Below are positions 51,001-64,000 of a DNA stretch of 64,000 nucleotides, in pieces (the first letter of the stretch is position 1; every line of letters begins with the position of its first letter). A program made the translations under genes and the position numbers. The DNA lies in contig NC_044006.1 of NCBI RefSeq assembly GCF_900496995.4, forward strand, positions 18,870,214-18,934,213. Reading direction: 5' to 3'. The stretch is from Aquila chrysaetos chrysaetos. Lineage: Eukaryota > Chordata > Aves > Accipitriformes > Accipitridae. Below the pieces are notes generated by a model. It saw nothing but the letters and a program-made list of their open reading frames with translations, did no database searches and was not told where the DNA came from.

Positions 51001-53819
51001 ATACTGGGTTTTTTTCTGTGTTTCATTCATCAGCTAAAGAGATTTGTTGAAAGAGGAAATCTAAATGTTCTGAAATGCTGATCAGTTTAAGCATCTCTTG
51101 GTTCTCTAGCTGTTAAAGGATTCTGTGTGTTTTGCTAAATTTTCAGTAGCCCAACTGTCTGTAATGTACCAACTTTTCATATCCAGAAATCAATTTAATA
51201 GAGGGCACTTACAAGAAAATTTATGTGCATTTCCTTCTGACTTTTGAGTGAATTCTTTATTCTTCCTGCAATTTCTTCACTTCTCAAGCAAAACTGTTTT
51301 TGTGTGTGTTTTCTTTTCTGGTATTTGTGAAGATTAAATAGATTGTAGGGTGCCTTCATGATGAAAATACCTTGCGGATGGTTATTAATTGGCAGTTAAG
51401 GTGGTGATAACTTCTAGTCTGCCTGACTAGACTAATATGCCTGACTGATGTTCTTTGGAGCCATGTATGATGTGAAAGTTTGTCTACATAGTTTCCATGT
51501 CTTTTCATTTTTGTGCAACCTGAAAGTTACCTGAGAGACAGAAAGAAATGATAATAATATCCAGGTGAAAAGGACGTATGCATTGAATGTGTCTTTTTAG
51601 GTGAGAAAATACTACTTAGCAGAGCTGTAGCATTTTACAGCAAGAGCATTTCTACCTACTGCTCTCCTTATTGTGAGAACTTTGTATAAAATTCCTTTTT
51701 CTGACTTTTCCTCTAATCCATAATCTCAGCTAAGCTCTCATGCCATCGCCAAAAATGCGTATATTCCTTCCTCTGTTGATTCTGGGACATAGAAACGAGA
51801 TCTCTGTCATACCCATGGTGTTACATGCCAAAGATCTAACACAGGGTACTGAAAGGGTACCATGCCAGAGATGATTAGCAAGGTCATTTCACAGCATGTC
51901 CATAAATACTTGAGGCCATTCGGCGTAGATGAAATAGGCAGCTGCCTCAAAGCATCTCCCAGGCTGTGGGAGCAGCAAGCCCAGCAGCATCTGGCTCATA
52001 TAGAAGTAGTATCCTTCAATCAGCTACTTGAGTGTTTTGTATTATTATCTATGAAGTGGGTGATCAGTGCATATAAATGTGTACTCTGAGTGGCATAACT
52101 GTAATGATAATTATTGCTTTCATAGATCTGTGATTTCTGTAATTGGATATTTCATCTGAAATATAAGAAACCCTGAACTGTAGAAAGTCTGTGCCTATTG
52201 CAGAGGCAGGCATTGAGAGAGGTGGAAGGGTGCTGTAGCTGTTGAACTACATTTCCTTCTCTTCTATTCACTAATATGGTAGTTTTTTTAAACAATATAT
52301 AGAATTTTTAATAGAAAAAATAATTACATTGGGTGGATTTTTCACAACTGACAACAGTTGGCAGTTGACAGCATGCCAGCATTTTTAATTGATCTTCTAG
52401 CACCAGGTGCACAGCCTCCAGTTGACAAGTTGAATGGTTGCCAAGAAATACAGCTGGAAGGTACCTGCTGTTTCAGTGCTGCATGTGCAAAAACAGATGG
52501 GGACATGTGCTTTTGGAAATTACTGTCTCTGAGCCCACTCGTTATTTACTGCTAGCCACTACAGGCAACTTCTGGATGGCACCTTGCTGTTTGCCAAGTC
52601 TGGCTATTGCCAGTTTCACTTTTTTCTTCTCTGTGGTGGTGTCTTGATTGTCTATTGCCTGTCAAATTCAACAGGAGAGGAGTTAGGCTAACCCTTTTTA
52701 AGACTCAGGTTCTTGTCAGAATGGGACAGTTCTGAGAGAGAAAATGTCGGCTATCTATGCTTCGCTATCATTTGACTTTTCCAGAAAGCCCCAAGGCATG
52801 TCCGCTTATCACCTGCAAAATCCTAATTATAAGGCTTTTAATACTCGGTGACTATTCTAACAGTGGACACATTCACCAAACATTTAATTAGAACTGTTTT
52901 AGTGCAAGTCCTGTGCTCATAGAAAGAATTCTAATGATCCTTGGCAAATTAAAAAAAACCTATTACATATTGCAAATATGGCAACATGATTGAAGTCCCT
53001 TCTAGAAATGCAACAGGGAAGGCCCATGTATGTTTTATTGTGGTATCTACATTTTAACATGTAGTATTGTTTTACCATCAAATTTTAACTTGAGAAACGT
53101 TAATAGTATGAAGTTTTGGAGAACGTTAATTCCTGATGCTACCAAGCTTTGAAAACAATTATGCGAAGTGCAAGTTTAGATCTTTCCATTCTACTAATCT
53201 CCGAACACTTCCAAAAACATTTTAGATGGCCGTTATGTAAGCAAATGTTGGTTAACTACTGCAGTCAGGGTCTGTGCATTTTACTGTCATTATTGCCTTA
53301 CTTGTATTTACGGTGTTAAAGTGCCTGACACGCCAAACCGATGTTTTTGGGGATGGATGAGGAAATTCCTTGCCTTTCATGAAATCGCTCTGTGATGCTG
53401 TCATTAAACAACACAAAGTGATGCTACGCAGCCGTTCGATAAGTAGATCTGGGCTTGTGTAATTTAGCATTTCTTTAATTTGAACTGAGTGTGCCAGTTT
53501 GCTTGAGCTTCTATCTAATTTTATGTAGCTGTATCATTTTAATTGCCTTAATGGTCCAGTATGACAGTCTGGACAGAAACATGCCTTGGATCTGTGTCAT
53601 AGGTTTGACAAACTTGGCACAGAACCATTTTTAAATAGACATGATCAAACTTTGATCAATCTTTTGTATAACTTTTTGTATTGGTTTCAACTGGAAAACC
53701 ATAGGAAAAAGTTGGCAGCTGAAGGTGTTAATGACTGAATAATTGATAATCTGTGATTCAGATTATGACTGAGATTCAAAATTAATTTACAAACATTAAG
53801 GGTTTAGGCCAATTTTGTA

Positions 53820-53905
53820 ATAGAAATATGTCTATCTGTGTAGGTATACATGTATGTATATGCCTGTGTGTAAGTGTGGATACAGATACAGATATAGGTA
53901 TCTCA
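53820..53905. repeat. Decayed TATG/GATA-type low-complexity stretch
   Basis: Words such as TATACATGTATGTATATG and GATACAGATACAGATATAGGTAT follow one another with interruptions, as in an old microsatellite. Confidence 0.6.
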
Positions 53906-54397
53906 GTACCTTGTCCTGATGTTAACTCTTGTGTTCCTACTATGGTACTGTCAAGTAAGTGTATGCTTCTCTGTGCCTAGTTAGTGTGGGTCCTTCAGAA
54001 AGCATGATGTCCCACAGGAATGTTCCACAGGGAGGGATCTTCTAAGACCATAAACCCACAAAGCAATGTCTCCCTCTAACCCACAGAAGCAAAAGGACAA
54101 AGAGACATAGACACCAGCAGGAAGCAAGGTTAACAAGGAGAGGCTGCTTTTCTCACCTACCTCACATGGGGCCGTGTAATAGCAACCTCCATTTGCACTC
54201 CAGACGGGGAAAGCGGTAAAATCCATAGACTTCTGCTATACCTCTTGCTCACCCACTGACAGCTCTCTCCTTTGGTTAGTGTTGGTTTTCCTTGGGATTC
54301 ACAGCTTCCAAAACAGACAGGTTTGAGGAAGGATTGCATTGTGCATGAGGCTGAGATACGGATTTAGTAGCTCAAAAAGGCCTGGTACAGGTCTAAT

Positions 54398-54440
54398 ACC
54401 TTTCTGCTGCAGTTTCCCATCTGAAAAAAGGAGATTGTGT
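54398..54440. repeat. Possible MIR-like relic (antisense)
   Basis: CTGCTGCAGTTTCCCATCTGAAAAAAGGAGA resembles the antisense MIR motif CTCAGTTTCCCATCTGTAAAATGGGGA. Only about 40 bases match, so this is weak. Confidence 0.3.
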
Positions 54441-55373
54441 GCTTCTCTTGCTTTTGCTCTTTTGTTTATTTGCTTGTTTTGGGGGGATTTGTATCCCCTT
54501 ACAGAATTATGTGTCTGGTTTTTATTATTTGAGAAACACACAGCTACCTCCCTGCATGTGGTGGAGTTGGTTATATGACTCACAAGAAGCCCCTCAAGTC
54601 CAAGTTTTGGTGTTCCATGACTGCATTACACCTCACTGCCTTCACTGCCAGGGACTTCAAACCACATGGCAAATGGCCCCAGAATCTCCCGTGCTTTCTA
54701 TGTGGCTTCTGCAAGGCACATGGCAAGCATCTGATCTGGGGTAAAAAGGAAACGTGCCACCCATTTTTTCCAGTGTCTTCTCAAACAGAGGCTGTGCAGT
54801 CCTGCAAGGTGCTGAGCACCTTCTGATCCTCGTGTGGCTGATGGACGCTGTGGGCACTTGGGAGTGCTGAGACATGGGTGGCATCAACTCAGATCCACTT
54901 TCTGAAGTGTATGGGAAAGAGACCAGCCCATCACAGCCTCTGTTCACATAATCTTCAGCTTTGATTGCTGCAGATGGAGACCTAAGTTTGGGGGCTTTTT
55001 TCACTTTGAATTTCTTATTAGTTTCTATTTTCAGTTGAAAACTAGTGCTTCAGGAGAAGCTCCCAAGTTTCTCATGCCTTTGACATTGGCACAATAAACT
55101 GGCCTAGGCTCTGAGTCCTGTGGAGAGTCCGAGAGGAAATTCTGGACTGGCACACAGCCAAAGGATGTATGGACTGCCAGTCTGTGGACATAATTTTTGC
55201 ACAGCAAGAATCAAAACGCCACTGTTTAGAAATCAGGTGGGGAATTCATTACCAGGTACTGTGATAATCATACTCCCTTTGGTAGTTTTCATCTAAGCTT
55301 TTAAATTTGTATGAAATTAGTGGGGGCCCTACTGTGTTGTTGGTGATGTTTAAAATACTACTTTCATCTGCAG

Positions 55374-55947
55374 TCCTTGCCTGAGCCTGGTTCCTATGGC
55401 TGTTCTATGGCTATTCCAGTTTGTGCGATGATATATGGGACTGGAATGCTGGGTTTGCAACATTTGCCAGTCAAATTCCCATTGCCACCATCACCTGTAG
55501 TGACATCCCCCGTCAGTCCCTCTTTGTGCTGTTCTGTTGGCTCTGGTGTTAATCGCAGAACACCCCGTCAGTGCTCACTGGCACAGAATCAGAGCGATAA
55601 AATGATCGCTGCTGTTTGCAGCCAGACTGGCATATTCCATGTGCCATACCCTTCTAAAGCATACTGTTGTAAAGAGCTGAATTTGCTCCTGGAAGGGCCT
55701 GAGGAGTGGCAGAGCCGAGGCTGGGGAGGAAGCGGGACTGTCTGGGCAGGCACAGGAGGTGATGAGCTGGAGCGCGATAAAGGGGATGCAGCATCATTCC
55801 CCCCTTTTGGTAGCAGGGAAACCCTGCCCTGGCTCTGCTGCCTGCCGCGCCCTGGCTTGGAGGGGTGCAGTGAGCCCCTGAACCACTGCAAGGGAGACAG
55901 GAGGGCTGCCTGGCCCAAGCAGGAAGCAAAGGCCCTTTGCAGCAGCG
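55374..55947 (+). other. Splice-bounded long open segment, no recognised product
   Basis: A TTTCATCTGCAG acceptor precedes 55374 and an AGCG|GTGAGT donor follows 55947. The 574 bases between are open in one frame, which continues to a stop at 56055-56057; the first ATG in frame is at 55407 (MAIPVCAMIYGTGMLG). The predicted sequence is Ser/Pro/Gly-rich with no signal peptide, domain or repeat I recognise. Local GC content is higher than the surroundings, which makes long open frames more likely. It could be a lncRNA exon, a lineage-specific exon or chance. Confidence 0.22.
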
Positions 55948-58900
55948 GTGAGTATCTGATGGCATTAGTTCATTCAGCTGATGGTGTGGAACTTCCCCCA
56001 AATTCTCCCTCAGACTATGTCATCATCTTAAATAAAACAGATCTGCAACAACTCTGAGCTCAACTCCAATGAGCAGCGCTCTCTCTGTTTTCCATAGCAG
56101 GAAATCTGTGTCCTTGGTTCCTAATATGTGTATGTACATAGCGTAGACATCTGTCAACTGCGTATTCATTATCTCACTGCATCACATCTGTCAGGCAGAT
56201 TTAATTAAGTGAACGTGCTTTCAGCTCCAGCGAGACTTTCTGTGCATGCGAAATGCATCAAACCCCAAATATGGTTTTGGTAATCAGAAAATGAGCAGAA
56301 TGAACTAGGGGGAAGGCAGGAGGTAAACAGTGTTTGTTAGTATTTCCAGGTTTGCTGCCCCAAAGACTGTGTCTCCAGGTTTTTGGAAGTGCTTGCAAAT
56401 ACCAGGTTGTACAATGTCATGCAAAGAGAGGGTGCTGGAGACGATTTGGACAGTTGGAAACATTTTACTACTTATTATCTGTTATTTCCTCCTTCTGGTA
56501 ATTCTTTAAAGAAATGCAGTTTAATCTTTGAAGTTTCCTCTATAAATTGTTAAAAGCTCTCCATCTTTTTGAAGCCCGAAGTGCAGGCATGGTTTTGCAT
56601 GCATGTGTGTGTTTACTTTTCACACTTCACAGCTCAGTGTTCTTACAAACCATCATTAACATACAAGGTCATGCTCAGTCTCCAGAAGCCTTTTCCAGAT
56701 GGTGTGAAAGTGCAAACAGCCTTTGCTACCTCGCAGGGAAATACATTGCAGGAATGAGGCCCCCTCCTCTCAGATCACCTTCAACTGAAAACGTGGTACG
56801 AGAAACTTTAGCATCTGAGCGAGCAATAATCACTGGAGGATCACCCGGCAAGCTTGATGGAGACACACCAGCATGCATGTGTTGCATGTGACGGTCAGCG
56901 ATGCAGAAGTGGCTCTCGGCACCTTTGACAAGCTCCCTGCTGCCAGGAGTGGCCGGTGGCGCTTGCCTCTGGTGCAAGTCAGAGCAGCCTGGGACCACTG
57001 TAGCTTGTAGCAGGTAGGTAATGTAATGCCTTGATTTCTTACTAAATTAACTTCTGCCTTGAACTCTGAAAAGAAGGAAATGCAGCCCTGAATGTTTGAG
57101 GAAGCAAAAGAACTAACGAGTTGAACGCTCAGCTCCCAAGTGGATTTTACCTGCTTTGAATATCTGCCTGTGCTCAGTGTTACCGCTTTGAACCTTGAAT
57201 CCTTGCAGCAAAGTAGTTCAGGGTAGCAGTCCCTGATAAGGAGTGACCCGGACCTGTAGAGAATAGGAAGGCAGACACCAGACTGTTTATATTAGGAGCT
57301 TCTGGAAAGGAATTTGCATTATCAATCACAGACTAATTTAACTCTGCTGAAGTCCAACAGTTTGCATAGGTGCAATAAGAACATAACGGGAAGGATCAGT
57401 CCTAAACTGACTTGTAATCATGCTGATTTAAATACCTTCCTTGACTTAGCTTCTATATGAACAAGATAAAGGTGCCACATTTCATTAATTTTTACATTAA
57501 ATTTATTTGAAATGCGGGTGGAGGGGATTTTGTTTGTTGAACAGTCTTAACTCATAGGTGTTCTGAAACTCTTTTGTAAAACTGGATTTAAGATCTAGAG
57601 CTGCCAGGAGTTTCTGAGTTCAGGAAAAAGGATTTTGTGACAGCTCATTATAATGCAATCTTAATGTCCTTCCTGGACTAGATAACAATTCAGAGTTTAC
57701 CACAGGAACTTAATGAAACAGATATTCCCAGTGGATCAGTCATGAAAAAGTTGCTAATGTCCAGCAGAGACATCTCTTTTGAAGAGGAAATTTCATCTGG
57801 CACATTCTTACCAAGAAACTTCTCCTCTCGGCCAGGATTGGGGACTGAAGGGCAGAGGGGTCTCCTGATACAGCAGCAGTGCTGTGTACAGTGCTGCGTC
57901 AGGAACGCAACCAGTGTACCCTATGGTGAACTGACTTGGGTCTTCTTTTTAAAACCTGTAGTCTTGTGGTATTGGGTGTAGTATTTTGTTGTGTTATTTT
58001 TAAAGTTCTAGCAGCTGGATTCAGGTTATTGCATGAAAATCACAATTACTGATGAAGTAAAATGCCAATTTTAAAAATGATGATAAAATTCGAAGTCTGA
58101 AAATGAGACCAGGACCTGGAATCATTACCTGAACCAGAGATTAACAACTGCACTCCTTTCCTAGGTTTTACCATTTCCAAATGTTCCCACTTTCCAGACC
58201 TCTGTGAAGTTTTATGTCAAAAAACCCCATGATGAGTCTTGAAAAATAGAGTTTAGTAATACTACTGATTTTGTCTCGCCTAAATCACAGTGGGCAGAGT
58301 TCTGGCTCCCAAATGTATGTAGGGTTCGTGCTCCCCATCCTTGCCTTGTTTATTATGGCATAAAGATAATTCCACTGAAATGTCCACCTAACAAAAAGCT
58401 CAGAAACATTGAATGTCCAAAGGGAAACAAAACTGTGGAACAAGCCTGTCCATGGCCCACCTGAGTCATGGTCCCTGGGAACTCCTGTCCTTCTCTTCCT
58501 TGTCTCTGCCTGCCACAAGGCTCTTTTCAAAGTCCATGGGAGCTTTTAAAAACAGCTCACTGCTCCATGTACATCAGGAGAAGGAGATGACCCATCTTCA
58601 GCTGTCATTTTTAAGTATTCAGTGTATTGTTAGGTAATTTCAGAACAAATTGAACAGATGGTTGAAACCAATTTAAGTAGCTGCAACAATTTGAGCTAAG
58701 GTGTTTGATGTCTCTCTCTGCTGCTTGTGTGTCTTCACCAAGTTCAAAGGCTTAAAATATAAAACCCAAATGTTTGTTTGTTGTAGGAGAATGCATGTGT
58801 TGTACATCCACTCATGCTTTTATGTTTGCAGCTGTAGCCCTGTGTAAATTGCTGTTTCTTGAAGTCTCCCATTCATGGTCATGGTGGTACATTACACATT

Positions 58901-61900
58901 TCCTTTCTGGAGGGCTAATTAATGTCATCCAAATTCTGAACAGTTAATTTCTAGGTGGTCTTGAGGCAGCTGCACATCTATAGCCAAAGAAACACTCTTT
59001 ACTTGAATAAATGGTCCCTACGCTTTTTTATATTTTATCAAGCTAACTTGGGAAAGGCAGATGTTTAACACTCAGATATTGTTCTCTCAAATGGGGGTTC
59101 ATCTGGTCCCTGCTGAAGTCAAGAGGATTCTGCTGAATTTGCAAAAACGTGAGGTTAAAATCACAGGAGGAGGTAAGCGAGCCAGTCAACCCAGTATTTT
59201 TTTGGTGGAGCTCTTCTCTGGTGGCAGTTGTTCTTGCTGTATGCATGGGGGGAAAGGAGTCATGCTGTCAGAGCAATTAAGGGATGGTGACAGCCTTCGT
59301 GGGCACCTGTAGTGTTTGGGCTTAGTGCTTGGGTCTCCATGGCTGCTCCAGACTAGGGAAGCAGACCCCTAATCAGGGACTTCAGCTAGACATCAGCTCT
59401 TCTTTTCTGATTTTAAACCTGCCTTTTGGGAGAGGGTTTCCATCTCCTGTTTCCTTTGGCAGATGATTTGCTTCAGTGGAGCAGCTGCATCCTTGTCGGT
59501 AAAAGAAAAGATTAATAAAAATGTGCGCATATTTAATATTTAGATTTAATTTTAAAGTTTTTAAAATGTGTATTTTTTCATGAACCCTGCTTGTCTGTCA
59601 TCAGATTCCTCTCTTTATTTCAGCTCGCTCTATTTCATGCTCTCCTTTTGACAACAGTGAAATATCTGCTCATTCTTTGGCTTAGCAGACCACAGTATTT
59701 TTCTTTTCTCTCCCTCTATCAATATTGTCACAGAATAAATACAAAACAAGAAAGCAGCCAAGCTGTCAAGTGGCCTTTCTTCTAGTAGGTAGTTTCACTC
59801 CTGTTTTCTCCAGCACTGCAGCTGAGAGATATGCCCAGTAGCTACGAGTTGCTGTGAATCCAAGGAACAGACTAATCTTCTTCAGTTTAGCATTTAAAAG
59901 CTGGATGTCCAGTTTGAGTTGTCATCTAGACTCTCTCCCCTGGCTTGGCAGAGAAAGGCTATTTCAAGGGTGATCCACTGCATCCTAGAAGAGGGGGAAA
60001 AATTTCTGTAAAACTTTATTTCTCTTTACTCAAAACCAGCTGAATGACTGGTTTTCTTAGTCTAGAGGTTTCATTTCTTATCAGGCTAGAATTAAGCAGG
60101 ATGAATGTTTGTTCTGCTCAGGAGCCAGCATCTCCTGGAAATGAAATGTGACCCTATTCGGTTCCCGCAGTCCTCAAGTGAAGCCTTGTTAGGCTAGATC
60201 TGCCCTAGCTGAAATGAAAAGAGAAACAAGTGAGACTACCTTAGTAGTGGAAAAATAAGCATTACATCAAAGAGTGATAGAACAAAAGAATGTTCATGAT
60301 TTTCAGTTCAAGTTTCTCTTGAACTTGCACCACTACCTTCATCAGTGCAATCAAAATAGGAGTTTGTATAAATTCATCAGCAACAGCATCACAAAAATCC
60401 CTGCAGCTCAATGCTCTTAGCCTTGCCCTTTCCTTACCTAAATGGAGGTATTAGTATTCAATTATTACCACTATTTTGGGGGATTAATACAGTTCAGCAA
60501 AGCTTGTACTTTCAAACACAGACTATTAGAGATGAGAAATCCACTGGGTTAAGATTTTCTTTTTTTCCAGAAGTTTTCTTACTGTACAATAAAAACCATT
60601 TTAAGGTATTACTGATAAGTTAAAGTGCTAGTTTAATACAGTGTGAGGATTGGATTTCCTGACTGGGATATCTGCAAGAAAGTAGAAAGATTGATTGAGG
60701 CTGAGAAAATGTTAAAACAACAATACATAAGAGATGAAAACAGTAAATCTGATAGGCTGCTTTACGGAACTCTCGAGACAATGCCATCCTGACGCACAAA
60801 GGCCTTGGCTGTGAAGACACAAAAGTAAGTAGTTCAGTCAAATCAGCAGACTTTCACATGGTGATGCAGGGCTATGAGACAGGAAAACAGGGATGGATTT
60901 AAAATATGGAACTGACATGGAAAGAGTGCTTATTCAGCCCTCATGTGTCTGGCAGCTACATGGTGCTCTCTTCATGTGCTTTCATGCTGGAGGTTTGGGT
61001 CCAGGCCACCTCAGAGGTGAAGGAACAAATGCCGAGTTCAACTCTAGACTTAGTTTTCTTTCTGCAGTTCACTTTTGGGATCTCAGTGTTCGGTTTCAGA
61101 TCAAACTTTTTCTCCCAGTAGAAGACACTAGTGATTAGTGACTGCATTGCAGTCATGAAGGCCCTAAGAAAGGTTTGTATGAACAGGTGAAGAGAAAAAA
61201 AAGTGGAAAGGACTTTTGGGCACACAAGCCCTTCTTTCACTCTCAAAGCCACAAATATCAAGCTAAACTATTGTAGGAGAAGTTGCTTTGGGAATAATGT
61301 ACTTCTGGCAGGAGAGCTGCAGACATACGTGGTGCTGGTGTAAAGCAGGAGTGTTAGCAGTGGAAGAGGGCAAGTCTCGAGGCCAGTGGAGTAAAAGAAG
61401 AGACTAAGAGTTTTTAAGCGTAGATCTGTACAAGCAGAGGTGCAGATGTGCCATAGTGTGATGACTAGTTGCATGGCACAATGGTGGTTTTCATTTGGTT
61501 CCCTGATATGCTGCACATTTCTGTTGTGCAACACAAGAATACTTCATCTGTCTGTATGTGGTGTGCCACTTGTGAAAGGGAGATAGTTTATACAGCTCTC
61601 TAAGAGGTGTGAATTTGGATTTGCTGAAGGCTGTGAGCTATGTGCACTGGAATGTCTCGGATGGATGGTTTTTAAAAGCCAAGGTAAATGCAGAGGTAGT
61701 CAAGTAAGCTACTAAGTCTCTGAAAGGAAACATATGTTCATTTTATGTATTTGTTTTTCTGAATATGGTGAATTCATGCTTTGTTTTGCATTGCAGCTTA
61801 CACTGTGGCATATGCTTTACTGATTACAGGAAGTTGAGCCTGCAAAATTCATTATCTAATCAGGGAAGGATATTTGCAGCAAAGGTAAGAAAACTAAGAT

Positions 61901-64000
61901 GAAGGGATAGATACCAGGTTAGTTTTAAATTTATCTCACTGCAAGAAGATTAAATTCATTGGGAAGTTCAGAGAACAAATCTGAACCTACTTATTAATAC
62001 ACTTCCAACAGCTGAGATAAATAATTTTTTAGGAGTCCAGCCTCAAAGCTGTTTGGTAGCTAGTGGAGCTGTGCAAATATTGGAGATATTTAATGCTTCT
62101 AGGCACGACTCACTGGGCTGATCCTTCCCCAGCTAGACTATCCGCAACAGTTGTGCAGTGAGAAGGCTAAGCTTTAACCTGGATATGTGCTTCTAACCAC
62201 CACAGCAGTATATTGTTGGTAACAGTTCTGAAGTAAGAATATTGTGGCCATCTGTGTGAGCTGTTCTTGCATTTGCCAGGTTTTTAGAGTCACATGGAAT
62301 TGTTTGGTGCTGAAGTCTTTGCTTAGGAAAAATGCTAGTGTTCTCTTGATGTCAGGGGCGGGGAGGAGAGTGACGACTTTTTGGCAACAGGTCAGGAAGG
62401 TAAGTTGATGTTTTCCAAGACCAACTGCCTAAAAAAATTACACTGCCACAGTATGGCATAGCCGGAGCTGTTGTGCAGAAGCAGTACAGCACGCTCTCAG
62501 AGCAGTAGCTGCCATGGGCAGCAGACATCTGCAAGCTGAGCTCTTGGCTCCTTCTTAAAGAAAGATTAAAACTTTCTTCTCTTTCCTTCCTACACAATGT
62601 GATTAACCTGTTAGTATCAAAAACCCTATTAGTATTTCTTTCTCTTAAAGAATTTGTACTCAGGATCTTTTAAAATGAGGTAATATGAGCATTGTGCACT
62701 ATTTGCATGCTGCTGGGTCAACCTAGAAAGATGGGCCTCTAGAAATAAGTATAGCCCTGGGGACAAGATAGATGTGTTACCAACACTCAGGTGTTACAGG
62801 CAACCCCACTGAAACTTTGTTGCAGCAGGGTGTTTTTTGTTCATTAGAAATAAATGCAAATCTGCTCCCCGAAAAAGAATTTCCCCTTCCTTTTTCGAGG
62901 CTACATGCTGGTGTAATTGAGCATAGGCAAATTAGAAGTAAACTACCTTTCTCAAATCATCCTTCTGTGATTTGATCCAAAAACATGAAGGTATGTGTCA
63001 GTGCTGATAATTAGATACATAGGCACAATTAATAAGATTATCAGTGGAGTCCAGGCAGTCTGCCCCACTTCAGACATTAGAAGTAGACCACCGGCAGGTT
63101 ATAAGACAGCGGGCTGTGGGTTTGGGTTCAGATGACACCCCAGAATATTGCAGGGCTGCTTCAGGCAGGATAATGAGGCAGAGGGAAAGGTCTGATCTCT
63201 CTCTTCGCCTTTGCTGATTGCAGCATGCCCCGAGGGTATTGGGCTGGGCAAGCTTTCATTAGGCAAGTTTTTGGTGCTGCTCCATCCCACCTTCACAGTG
63301 CTAATTTAGAACTTGCTGTTCCTGGCATTTGGTCACTGGAAGGACCGATGGGATCAACAGAAATAGCATCACTTTAATTAAAAATAAAAATGGTGCTTGG
63401 CAGAAAATGTGAATGACTTGTGTTCACTTCAGCCCAGATTTTAAAGGTACTTAGGTGCTTAAAGGTACAGGTAGGTACTTGCAAGTTTTTTCCAAATTAG
63501 CTGTATGCTCAACTCCAATTATTTTTAATGAGACTTATGTGCCTCTTTATTTCAAAGATGCCTGATAGGAACATATGTGAGGCTTAAAGCACAGGAGGGC
63601 CTTTACAAATCTGCTACGATGTCACTATTGAAAATGAGGCTTCATTATTTAAGCATCACAAGACTGATTTGACATTAAAATGATCTGTAGATTGTATTGA
63701 TGTCTTTGACCTTTTAGTGTGCTTATGGCATTCGCATTGCATAGCCAATCTGGAAAAAATAGGGTTTTCTAGTTTATCCGAAGAATAATTATGTTGCAGA
63801 TATGGGCTGGTATTATGCAACTGCATATGTGTGAGCGAGGAGGAAGGGAAGTGCACATTGTAGCATTTAACGACAAACACCAGAGTTCGTTCAGAGACCG
63901 CTGTGGGGAGCACCCGTGCTTTCGTGCTGCTGTCAGAGGAAAAGTGGACCTCAGGTTTGAAGAGTCTCCTCTCCGTGGCCTGAAGGCAACACTGTGTAAT
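55948..64000. other. Intergenic region to the right edge, no recognised gene
   Basis: No exon of NPSR1 or another known neighbour is seen in this 8 kb. It contains one probable relic of an ancient palindromic amniote repeat near 63.43-63.57 kb and otherwise unique AT-rich sequence with chance open frames. Confidence 0.6.
63430..63570. repeat. Relic of an ancient palindromic amniote repeat (CCAGATTTTAAAGGTACTTAGGTGC type)
   Basis: The left part AGCCCAGATTTTAAAGGTACTTAGGTGC is followed by CTCAACTCCAATTATTTTTAATGAG. The right part is ACTTATGTGCCTCTTTATTTCAAAGATGCC. This follows the order of an old amniote repeat with GATTTTAAAGGTATTTAGGCGCC at one end and an inverted copy at the other, around an ACTCCCATTGATTTTAATGGGAGT-like centre. 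Diverged; the name was not verified. Confidence 0.55.

Larger units (their letters stand above)
45006..55373. other. Intergenic region, no recognised gene
   Basis: Unique, mostly AT-rich DNA of about 10.4 kb without recognisable exons. A 7-bp stem hairpin (TTGCCTG/CAGGCAA) lies at 45091-45110 next to the CR1. TATG/TGTG low-complexity sequence lies at about 53820-53905. A possible SINE-like relic lies near 54.4 kb. Open frames up to about 115 codons occur on both strands without domain features. Confidence 0.65.

Noticed and set aside
56547-56891. 114-codon + strand frame ending in a Cys-rich tail
   Set aside because: The Cys/Met end comes from TGCATG-type repeats, and the frame has no relation to a known family.
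21573-64000. Expected neighbour NPSR1
   Set aside because: I looked for its first-exon and transmembrane-type coding blocks and did not see them; it probably lies to the right of the window.

Overview
This is vertebrate nuclear DNA, almost certainly from a bird. It has spliced exons with GT-AG boundaries, long non-coding stretches and a single CpG island. It also carries a decayed CR1 LINE of the avian/reptilian type and relics of old amniote repeats. Interspersed repeat density is low, which favours a bird over a turtle or crocodilian. There are no operons, phage or CRISPR arrays, and I recognise no tRNA or rRNA gene.

The one gene I identify with confidence is the 3' end of BMPER (BMP-binding endothelial regulator, the vertebrate crossveinless-2 orthologue) on the + strand. 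Two coding exons are present: the penultimate (14607-14737) and the last (20966-21147). They are followed by a short 3' UTR ending at an AATAAA at 21548. Positions 1-14606 and 14738-20965 are BMPER introns. Earlier BMPER exons lie to the left of the window.

From about 21.6 to 35.2 kb is intergenic DNA with old repeat relics, two short tandem duplications and possible conserved non-coding elements. At 36.4-37.4 kb a compact CpG island stands alone between BMPER and whatever follows; NPSR1 is expected from vertebrate gene order but I did not find it. A minus-strand reading frame starts in the island at a good Kozak ATG (37122). It has strongly GC-biased third positions, an apparent one-base frame break near 36.84 kb and a poly(A) signal at 35236-35241. 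I could not assign it to a family; it may be an unnamed intronless gene, a broken gene, or a sequence error in GC-rich DNA. Plus-strand splice-like segments to its right (40233-40314, 42962 onward, 43681-43827) could be exons of a divergent transcript, but this is weak.

The rest (37.4-64 kb) is non-coding apart from an 825-bp minus-strand CR1 fragment (44181-45005), a 574-bp splice-bounded open segment (55374-55947) with no recognised product, and scattered ancient SINE-like and palindromic relics. I found no convincing new biological system. The CpG-island locus is the item most worth checking.
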